From the NCBI RefSeq assembly GCF_000740895.1, contig NC_025262.1:426001-490000 (forward strand): DNA of 64,000 nucleotides. The letters are read 5' to 3'. The position numbers were made by a program, and so were the translations under genes. Each line of letters starts with the position of its first letter. Within the stretch, counting starts at the first letter, position 1. Under the pieces are notes generated by a model. It worked only from the letters and a program-made list of their open reading frames with translations. It was not told where the DNA came from and did not search any database. Shown piece by piece: positions 12,801-23,600 of this stretch. This DNA is from Theileria orientalis strain Shintoku (taxonomy: Eukaryota; Apicomplexa; Aconoidasida; Piroplasmida; Theileriidae).

Positions 12801-15800
12801 CTTCGACACGTCCTCGACTGCGTCCACGTACTCCTCCTCGAGTTCCATCGCCTCTCTTTCTATGAGGCTACTCTTCTTGCTCAAGCCCGAGTTTTCCCAG
12901 TCCTGCAGACCGTTAACGCTCAATTCTCCCTCGTTTCCTTCTCCGATGCTCGAAAACTTCACTATGCTCAGGTCGCTCTCCATCACGTAATCTCCGCTGT
13001 GGCCGTTGCTTCCCATTGAGCTAAAGCGCGAGCTCACCTCCTCCGGGTTTGCGTTAATCGTCTTGAAGAGCGGTATCTTCGTCGTCGGGTTCGATATTAT
13101 TATCGACTCCAGGCTCAGGCTGAAGTTCGAGCTCTCGAGCGTGTTCGTCATCTTGATTGACACGTTGTACATGTCCAGCTTGAATATGTCGTGCAGACTC
13201 AGGTTCGCCACCGCGAACCCCGAGTGCCTTATCAGCACGTTTGAGCATATTTTGTAGTACTTCAGCTTATTCTCCTTTCGGCTCGTGGTTCTGCTTCGCA
13301 ACTCGCTCGCCTCGTCTACGCTCTGGCTCTCCTGCGTCATGTTCTTGATCAATATCTTGATGATCTCGCTCGGCACCTTGAAGAGGATGCTCGTCGCCAT
13401 CGGCTCCAGCTGCGCGAATAGCTCCTCGAATATCACGTTCAGGTTCAGCAGCTCATTTTTCACGTCCAGGTAGTAGTGTATCTTCACTGGCAGCGGCCTC
13501 AGGAAGTTGAACACGTTTTCTCTGTGGTTCACCGTCACTTGCGTCTGCTTAAGCTCCAAAGTCCCGTCTATGTTCGCGATTGGGCAGTCTCCGTTTGACT
13601 TGAGCACCAGCGTTCCGAAGTAGAAGTCTATTTTACTGTTTTCGTGGTACAGGATCAGGATCGGCGCGCTGAACTTGATGTCGAAGTTGATGAACTGTAT
13701 CGAATCCACGTCTTTGCTTCCTGCGTGCTCCAGCTCTCTCATCGTCTCCCCCACCTCTTGGCTGCTACTCAACACTTCGTCGTCCTCCTCCTCGTTCGTC
13801 ACGCTCGCCAGCGTGATGTTGCTAGGGCACGTGCTGTAGCTGTATGCTTCCATTTTGAAATCCTCTTTGAATATCTTCTTGATTGGCTTAAAGAGCGACA
13901 TGATCTCAAAGAAGACCGGTATCAATTCTGGGAACACGTTCGTCTCTATTGGCCTCAGTTCTCCGTTAACCACCAGCACGTTTCCCTTCTTCGCGATCTT
14001 GTGGTACACTCTCAGGTTAATTATGGAGTTTTCTGCCTCACTTATAGACTTCAACAGCCTCGGCCCTTCTGCTCCATTGACTCCGCTCTCTCTGCTTACT
14101 CGGTCACTCTGCCCCGCAGCGACTCCACAGTCTGCTTCGGCACCCGTTGCTTCTTCTCTCCTCCCTATATACAGCGACTCTGGCATCTCGTGGTCTATAT
14201 ACGTGTCCACTATCGACTGGAACGGCAAATTTTGCTGCGAGAACGTCATGATCTTCTTATCCTTCAGTACCACGTCAAACGAGTCCAGATTAAGGTCAAA
14301 GTAGCCTTCGTACCTGTCCTTGTCCTTCATGTCCACTACTGCGTGCATGAAGATCCTGCTTTGCAGGTTCTGTATATCTATCAGCATCACGTCGTCTTCT
14401 CCGGTCCTCGCAGTCTTCCCTCCCTGGTGGCTCAACATGTGCACTATGAACTGGAACGCTGGCAGCACGCACTCGAAGTAGTACGAGCTTGTTGTGTACG
14501 AGTCCTCGAACAACTCCTCAAGGCTTATCGTCTCCTGGATCATCTTTATCTCGTCGTCCGTCAACACCAGTCCTCCTGGGAGATTTTCCAGAAGCCCAAT
14601 ATGATTTTCCGCATCAGCTCGTTCGTACATACCTTCTAGTCGACCACTGTCTACATTATCTCCCGACCCCGTATCAAAGTACATTCCGCTATAGCGATCG
14701 CTCAGATCCGTCATGTCCTTCAAACCTTCCTCGACATATCCGTCTCCGACGTCAGAGGTATTCGTGCGTTCCAAGTTCAAGGGGTCACTATATTCACCGT
14801 CGTTGCCATCTGCTCCTACATTAACCTGCGTGGTCGGGGCATCCCCAACATCTGCACCGGCATCTTCAGGCTCCATAGGCCTTTCTGTCACATCGCAGCT
14901 CTCTTCTAAGCCCTCTCCTTCCTTTACTTCTTCCAATCCTGGAGCAAAGGGTGCCACTCTTGCTGATGCGCTGAACGTGTTATTCAGGGTTAGTGAAAAG
15001 AACGATGACCTGAAGGACCTTCTCTGGCGCCCCTGGTCTGCCTGTCCACTCTGCTGCTCCTCGTTCTTTGTGGCGTTCCTACTCGCGTGGTAGTTTGTGT
15101 ACGTCGTCGTCACTATGTTTTTCGCCCACTTGAACCACGACTTGTTTTCCTTCGTCACCACTTGTGCCGACGTCCTTCGCTTGCACGCGAACTTCCACCT
15201 CGCTATGTACCTCGCCGGCACCAGGTCGATCAGGTCCTGCAGACGCTCCAGCTCCTGCGCGTCTTCCTCCTTCCCCTCCGTGGCGCTCAATTTATACTTT
15301 GTGTAGAGCTTTATGAACTCTGCCTTGGTCGACTTTTTCAGCGCTTCGTGGTCCAGCTTTACTTCATTCGCCTTCGCCATCAACAGTCTTCTTCCTCTCT
15401 TTCTATCCGTGTTTATGTCCACCCACATTTTCGTGAACGTTCTTATCACGTCGCTCGTCAACACTATCTTCAGCGTATCTTCTTCCTCCTTTTCAGATTC
15501 CGAATACTCTGCATCTGCCTCTCTATTGTTTCTGTTAGCCATTTGCCTTATATTCCTTATGTAGCTTCTGTGACTTGCCTCTTCTTTCGTCGAGCGTGAC
15601 TGATTTTTTACTATCGATCCTATGCACAGAGACGCGTATATCGACTTATTTTTTGCGTTTATTGCCAGATACAGTCTGAATGACAGTGGCTCCAACATCA
15701 GCAGGCCTGTGTTTTCTTCATGTTCAGAATTGTTTAATTTTGAACTATTTTGATCAACTATAATTTGTAATATTGTCTTTGAGTTTATTTCTTCCTTTGG

Positions 15801-16451
15801 AATTTTAAACTTCGTTTCATATATTGAAAATCCTAATAGGGAACATACGTGCGTCACTGGCTCCTCTCTGAACTCGTCGTTCGTCTTCAGCCTCAGGCTC
15901 TTCATGCTTTCGTCTCCTCTCGACTTCCTCACGAATATTGAATCGATTTTGAATGCGAACGAGCTGTGTTCGTCGAAGAACTGCAGGTGTATGTTTGTGA
16001 AATCGATTTGTATATTGTTCAGGATCTTTTGCGACAGCTTGATTATGTACGACGAACTCAGCTTTCCTTCTGACTGCAGGTTCGCCAGTTCAAAGTACTC
16101 ATGTTCCAACAAACTTATCAGGTTATTCTTCTTCTTTCTCAGATGAGCCAGTATTTCTTCGTCCGTCTTTTTTGTCGACCTGTTATCTATACATATGTAC
16201 ACTGAATCAATTACAATCTTGATTGGAGTCGTTCCTATGCTCGCCCATGGGATCCTTATATTGATGCTTCCTATCTTTCCGGAAACGTGGTGAAACGGCA
16301 GTGCTAACCTTGAAGTAATATCGTCTTTAAGCGTCAGGTTTTCCAGTGAAATGTTTCCTGACCAGACTGCCATTTGAAGATTTTGTGTAATCCCGTCCAC
16401 ATATGGCGCTAGGTACGTGTCAAGCATACGCTTGACCAAACCTTCAAACAT
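3847..16451 (-). CDS. VPS13: VPS13-like (chorein family) bridge lipid-transfer protein
   Basis: VPS13 proteins are long hydrophobic-groove rods that carry phospholipids between membranes at contact sites. Three exons: 4301-16451 (one 12.15 kb block), 4071-4152 and 3847-3982, giving about 4,122 residues. The N terminus (MFEGLVKRMLDTYLAPYV, then LENLTLKDD) is the classic chorein start. Near residues 3,860-3,960 lies the ATG2_C/VPS13_C region (GKTIGEGLFSLTNIVTKPIEG, GLGKGLLGSIVKPIDKVG). The last two exons add a PH-like C terminus with a Trp-rich strand (YTIWKLQITNITEVRASSHG) and end LFISA. Low-complexity Gly/His/Asn loops sit near 5290-5460 and 10730-10870. Codons are GC-rich except over the first 0.8 kb. 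The length is at the upper end for the family. Confidence 0.9.
10737..10872 (-). repeat. Degenerate in-frame repeat inside VPS13
   Basis: On the coding strand this stretch encodes several spaced HTG units (GKHTG, DNHTG, ANHTG) embedded in Gly, Asp, Thr and Ala. At DNA level the units are imperfect copies built round an ACACCGG/ACACGGG-like core. It looks like an expanded surface loop of the rod rather than a folded domain. Confidence 0.55.
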
Positions 16452-17609
16452 CTTTTTGCGATATCAGTCTCAGATTATTAATAATATGAAGGAATCATAT
16501 TGTTTAAAAACTTCATTAATAGGAGAAATGTGTTTACTAGACTAAAAATATCATACAGCAAAACAAATGAAAATGATTATATTACAAGGAATACTATAAT
16601 TCCAAAGTTTTAAAATTATAGAATAGAATCGAATATGTTATAAAACTAATATATTCATTGAAAATAATATATAGATATATTGAATAACAAAGTAACACAA
16701 TACAAATATCTACAAGATATTAAACTAGGACAAAATCCAAATTCTATAATTACATAAAAATTTTTGTTTAAAGTACATGATTAAATGAGAAAATATTCAT
16801 AGAGCCCCTACATATAAAATTATATATTCAATATGAATCTTTTGGACACACATTTAGTTCAAAATTTATTAATATCATCAAAATTGATCAAATATAGTCT
16901 ATTTAAAATTATTTTTATTAAAAGATAAATTCTGTTCATTTATTAATAGAATTTACTATTAGTACACATTTCGTCCACTTTTATTTTATGTATACCTTTT
17001 AAATAACAAAATAACATTCAAATAAATAATATATATTTGAAAAATATATAAATTTAATACTAACGTTATTATTTTATTATATGTTGATTGTTTTGATTAT
17101 AATATAATTATATCAATCAATTATTGAATATTATAATATAAAAAAAATTGGTTTACAATTAAAAATTTTTATATAATGTTAAGGATATTAATTTAAATCA
17201 TTATTGATTAAATAATCTAATTTAGTGGAATCTGTCAAAAGATCAATATTTCTAATTTAAATCAAAAAAACAACAAACAAATCAATAAAAACATTGAATA
17301 ATTTATTATTTTTTGATTAATTATTTTTTAATTTTTTAATCTGACCTTCCTTAATAGGGCTGGGGATGTGTCATTTATATATTAAAAACTCATATATCGA
17401 TTAACTAAAATTCAGTTGTTTTTTTAATACATTATATTCAATGTCATCGATTGTAATTTCAGTTTAATACACTATTAATAACTTTAAAATCTCATACATT
17501 AAGGTTATTAATCTGAAATTAATTTTTTGTGAGAAACTTCATAATAAACTGTAAAATAAAATATGTTAAACACAATTTTCATTTGATCATTTTACCGCTA
17601 ACATTGATA
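16452..17609. promoter_or_regulatory. AT-rich divergent spacer between VPS13 and the DDX60-like helicase
   Basis: About 1.16 kb separates two head-to-head start codons, so it must serve as a two-way promoter region. Most of it is homopolymeric A/T and TA runs. One GC-richer island at about 17341-17375 (CTGACCTTCCTTAATAGGG, then CTGGGGATGTG) stands out and could be a binding site or the core of a small RNA. No gene can be supported here. Confidence 0.5.
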
Positions 17610-20600
17610 ATGGATAACAATCCTTTTTCTCAATCTTCAACTGATTTGAATCTTGACGAATCTGTATCCAGATACAGTAGTGACGTTGTAAGAGAATCCA
17701 GCACAACGCTGGATTCAATTTCAGAAAATATTTACGATATAGGTTCTCTTAAGATTTCACATGATAGTTTGGGTATATCCTCGTTCGGAGTCATCAATCC
17801 ATCCTCAGTCAAGTCAATTCTGGACAACAACAACTATTCTCCTCAGAAAAGGTTGATGTTATGGCACTCGTTATGTTCTCCAGAATATCTTGATATTTTC
17901 TCGTCTCTAGGTGTCAGTGATACGACGACCCTGATTCACGGAGAATCGCTTATCGTCTACGTCTGCTGTTTGGCACATAAGGAAGGCCATAACCTGTTTG
18001 AAATTTCGAGCGGACTCCAGACGCTTCAGTTTACATATCGAGTTGATAGATTCCTCTCGAGTTTGATTAAATCGGGGTGCTCAATTAAGTTGGTGTTTTT
18101 TGACATCTTCAAGAACGTTTTCGATCCGACGTTTGCAGTTTCGGAGGAGGACGACTCGTTTTTTGATGGGTTCTTATACTATAGGCAGCTAATACTGTGC
18201 TATCTTAAGCAGAAGGAGATTCCATACCTAGTCTTTGATAACTGGCTGACAGATAGTAGGTTCTTCGACTATTTATCGGACAATGAGCCAGCGTGTATAC
18301 TATTGGAGGACGGGTCATCGTTTGTATACGTGTTTGACACAGTTTATGAGCTTTTGGAGCAGCACTCGGAAGGCGCAGTGAACGCGGAGAACAATGAGAA
18401 GTACGCAGAGTACCTGTCTAACCAGATAAAGGTGGACAGGTACTGCAACGTGGTATACACACTGATCACGCAAAGCCTGTTCAATAGCCTGTCAGTAGCC
18501 TACCTGTTCGACATCACACACAACTCACACGATGTCAAGGCGTTCATGTCGTTCTCGTCGAACGTGCACCCGCCGAGTGGGCTGCACCAGCAGTCGTCAA
18601 AGCTGGTGCTGGAGCAGTTCGGAACGAGCGACACCTCTGAAACACTGGGGCTCGCAAATGACCTGGTAGTGGACCTGTATCACGAAGTTTGTAAACTGGT
18701 GGACGGAAGAGTGACTTTGAGAGATGTACTGGCCTGTAACTACCTGAGGGAGTTCATTAGACTGACAAGCTCAAGCGACGAGGTGGACGAGGAGAACGTG
18801 CAGCTGTTCATGCTGACGTTCAAGTGTTTGATGCTGCACAACTACATGATAGAGAACATGAGTCTGAGGGACAGGTGCACGAAAAAGGTAGACGTGTCGT
18901 CATGGAGCTTCTACACTGAGCTTGTGACGGCGACACTTGACTTCATGTGCTGCTACTCAAACCAGGTTTTCGACAGTCTGTTTAAGATGAGCGACGAGAG
19001 CCTGAGTCACATGGACAGGCTGGACGGGTCAGTGAGTGACGTGTTCGACGGAAACCTGTTCAGCACACTCATGTATCTGTTATGTGACCACGCATCGAAA
19101 CACGATGACCAGGTGGATGAGAGCTTCATACCCCTCGACGAGAAGGCACTCACGAAGATTGATAAGTTATATCGCAACTTTACGAAGGATGAAGCGAGTA
19201 GGTTCTTCCCAATAAAAATGGATAAGCTGGACTATCTGTACGTAGGTACTGAAGGTTCAGGTGGACCAGGAGATAGTCAGGATGACTCAGACGGTCATGG
19301 GACGCCTGAGTCATCCATCGGAGAGAAGGAAAGGAGGAACGCAGGCACGTTGGAAAGGGCAGCGTCAACAGAACACACAAATCACGTTGACGCAAAGTTG
19401 GCTAACCACATAGCAGGAGAAGGAGATAAAACGAGCGAAGGAACTGGAGCTTCTGCAGATGGATCGCTGGCAACCGATTACAGGTACCTCAAGGAGATAA
19501 GAAACAAGTATCTCTTCTTAAACAACTCATTCATCAACCTGTACTATAAATTCGAAGAAAAAAACCGGCACTGGGTGAAAGCGAAACCCATGGATAAGCT
19601 GGTTATGATGGACAAGTATAACTGGAGAGACCCGTGTACGATATCTGAGAGGCTGGAGTCGATAGACTTCTACCTCAATTTCGCAATGAAAGATGACGAA
19701 AAGGACATGACGAATTTCGCAATAAGGAGGAACCTGCAGCACAAGAGTAAGTTCTCGTTCGCACTGGCGAAGTACCTGGGCTCGAGTAACCTGCACCACC
19801 CAATAGTGATAAAGCTGGAGCACCACTGGCTGCACATCAAGTACCTGTCCCTGATGGCGTACTCGAAGACGCTGTCGTCAGTGGCGCAGACGCCGAAGGA
19901 GTCAGGAAGACCGACGAAGCAGTCGAAGCAGGCGAGTAAGCAGACAAAGGAGACGAAGAGCGGACAGAAGGACAAGCTGAGTAAGGCGGAGCTGCTTAAG
20001 CTGAAGAACACGGAGCTGCAGGAAAACAAGAAGCTGGAAAGCGACACGAACACGCTGACGAGGCTGGAGCTTAAGCTCGCGCAGATGTTCAACAACGACA
20101 AGAGCTTCGCAGACATGTACACGAACATCCTGGAGAACACGGACGGGCCGAACAGAGCAGTGGACCTGCTGACGGACTTCAAGTGGGTGAAGAGCATCCT
20201 CTCGACGAAGAGCGTGCAGCTGATGTACATCTACAAGCTGATACAGAAGCTGTACAACTGCTTCTCAAGCTACAGACTGAGAATCGTTAAAAACTCGCCA
20301 AACTCGTTTAGAAAGCTGCTCTCAATAGTGCTGAGGCTTATCTTCGTGTACTACAACCAGTACCACCAGCTGATGCCGAAGGAGATAGCGCTGTACCTGT
20401 ACATGTTCCTGTACCAGTTGAACTTTAAGAAGTACGCGAGCAACCTTGTGAAAACGTACAACGCATACCAGCGTGAAGCAGTAGTATCGGACCCGAAGCC
20501 AGAGAAGACGGGAAAGAAAGGAGGGAAGAAGGGAGCGAGTACGTCGGTGAAGGAGGAGAAGCAGGAGGACGTGTCGAAAAATGTGATATCCCAGAAGGAA

Positions 20601-23600
20601 ATGGATAAGGTGCACAGAGAGTGCGCGCAGTGGGACTTCGCGATCTTTGACGACTGCGAGTCGAACTACATGCTCTGCTACATGGGAGACCTGTTCGAGA
20701 GGACACTGGGAAGCACGAATGATCCGAGAGTGCTCTTTAGACCTGACGCGTGGCAGAAGATGCTGCTGGACGTGGTGGACGCGCGAGAGTCGGCGCTGGT
20801 GGTGGCGCCGACGTCGACGGGGAAGACGTACATCTGCTACTACGCAATGGAGCAGGTGCTGAGAGTGGACGACCACGGAATGGTGATCTTCGTGGCGCCG
20901 ACAAACGCACTGGCGCTTCAGGTGACCTACGAGATTACAGCAAGGTTCAGCAACAAGTACTACACGAACCCGAACCTGGCGTTGAGCTCGATCTTCCTGG
21001 AAAAGTTCCACGACCGCAAGTGGAACGCGAGTCAGATACTGGTGACGGTGCCAAACATCCTGGAGAAGCTGCTGACATCGATGAGGACGAACGAGTCGAA
21101 CTTCGCGAGCAGGCTGGAGTACATCATCTTCGACGAGGTGCACTGCATCTCGGACGTGGGCCTGGGCACGTTCATGGAGCGCTGCATACACCTGATCCCG
21201 TGCCCATTCCTGGCGCTGTCAGCGACCATCGGGAACGCAGTGCAGTTCCACAAGTGGCTGACGAAGATTGCGACCTACAATAACCCGTGCGCAGGCTCGA
21301 GCATGGACGGAGAGGCGCCCTTCAACAAGGTGCACTTCATCCAGTTCGACGAACGCTACTCGGACCTGAAGCTGGAGATATACTCGCCGGGCACAGACCA
21401 CGTTGACAGCATCGGCTCAAAGTCGACCAGGGAGAAGAACAAGCTGCTGCCCTTCAACCCGGTGTGTTGCATGAGCTACAACAGCCTGGTGGCAAACGGG
21501 TTCCCAAACGACGTGTACCTGACGCCCTACGACTGCTACGTGATGTTCCAGGCGCTCATGATGACGGCGAACGAGAGAGGGCATAAAATCGCAGAGACAT
21601 TCGAGTACCTGGACCCGAGAAACTACTTCGTGGGCTGCACGCTGATAACGAAGAGGCAGTATCGCTACTACCTGGAGACGTTCAAGATCGAGTTCACGAA
21701 TCAGATAAACCTGAGGAACATTGACGCGGAAACGTACCAGCACCTGCTGTGTAACATAAACCTGCTGAGCAACGGAGCGAACATGTCGGAGTTTGACGGC
21801 CTGCATAAGCTGTACCCGCTGCTGCAGCCGAAGGAGGTGCTGAGTCACGTGACGGAAAAAAGGCTGGAAAAGCCGTTGGTAGACCAGGATAACACGCAGA
21901 CGACGTCAGATACGATCAACGGAGTGGGTGAGGCTGACCTGAGCGGGCAAGCGGGAGTAGCGGAGGGAGTGTCTGAAAAGGCAGTCTGCGAGGGAGCAGG
22001 GCCGTACCCGATATCGGATAACACGTCTGAAGGAGTGAGTGTGATTGGCAACAGGGACAACGCGGCCTCAGACGTGGCAAGTGTGGCAACAAACGCGGAC
22101 AACGCAGGCAGCAGGATGGTGAGCCGGTACAGCTCGGCGAAGACCGACGACGTGTTCAACTTCCTGAACGACGAAGACGGACTGGAGTACCTTAACGAAA
22201 CAGCGTTCTACGACATGCTGAGGAAGCTGCAGAGCAGCAAGAGGCTGCCGTGCCTGGTCTTCATACTGGACCGCAACGTGATGGAGCACGTGCTGCTGAA
22301 CGTGGTGAAGCTGGTGCTAAGGCTGCAGTGGGAAAAGTTCTTCGGGACGCCCGAAAGGACGCTGCACACAAAGATGCAGAACAAGGCGCGCATGGACAAG
22401 TACAACATGCTCCTGAAGCAGTACGAAGCGGAGAAGAAGATGAGAGCGAGCGCGTCGAAGGAGCAGCGCGAAATCGAGGGAATCACGAACAACATAGAGC
22501 TGGAGCTGCCTGCGGAGCCGATCGACGTCTCGCAGGAGTACGACCCGGAGTTCTACTTCTACAACCGAAGGACGTACGCGAACTACAGCGACGAGATCGA
22601 AAAGTTCATCAGCGTGGCGGCGACGAGCATCAAGGACCGGAAGAACGCGAACCTGTACATCGAGGCGCTGAAGAGGGGGATAGGAATACACCACGAGGGC
22701 TTCCCGCACAAGTTCACCATGCTCACGGAGACGCTGCTGAGGCTGGGATTCCTGAACGTGATCATCAGCAGCAGGTCGCTGGCGCTGGGAATAAACGTGC
22801 CCTGCAAGTCAGTGCTCTTCTGCGGAGACAACTACGAGCTCACGCCGCTGATGTTCAAGCAGATGTCGGGGCGCTGCGGAAGAAGAGGATTCGACCTCTC
22901 GGGACACGTGATCTTCTGGTCAATCTCGAAGAAGAGGATCAAGCAGCTGCTGCACACGAACCTGCCGACGCTCACGACGAACTTCAACAACATTAACACG
23001 TCGATGCTGCTCTCGATACTCTCCTCATTCTACACGCTCATCATCAAGTCGAACTCTGCGCAGGGCGGCCTGAGCCTGGGCTTCCTGAACAAGAAGTCGG
23101 ACGACTACCTGGACATCAGGGAGGAGCTGATCGCGACGAGCAGGAAGCTGTCGATAGAGCCGAAGCTGCTGGTGCAGAGGCTCTCCTCGCTGCTCAACAA
23201 CAGCCTGAACCACTTCACCTCCAGGAGGTCGGAGAAGGACGACCGGACGAAGATCGTGCTCCTCGTCAGGATCGTCCTCGAGATCCTGCTCAACTGCGGC
23301 ATGGTCGACGAGAACGGGCTCATCCGCGGCTGCTACGAGCTCGCACTCCTGATGCGCGACATTCACCCCTCGAACATCCTGCTCTCGAGGCTCGTGCAGA
23401 ACTCGACCTTCACGAAGCTGCTCGAACGCTACTCGGCGCTCAGCGGCTCGAGCGAGGAGGGCGTGGACGCGAGCTTCCACCTGCTCGAAATGCTCGTCAC
23501 CCTGGTCTATAGGAAGAAGGAGATGAGCAACGTGCTCAACCTCAGGCGCCTCGTGAGCGCGAATGTGAGGAACGGCACAAACGGTCCGAGCGTCAAGGGC

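Noticed and set aside
17529..17609. In-frame upstream methionine of the DDX60-like gene
   Set aside because: The 27 added residues have intergenic composition, while the next methionine begins a sequence with coding character.
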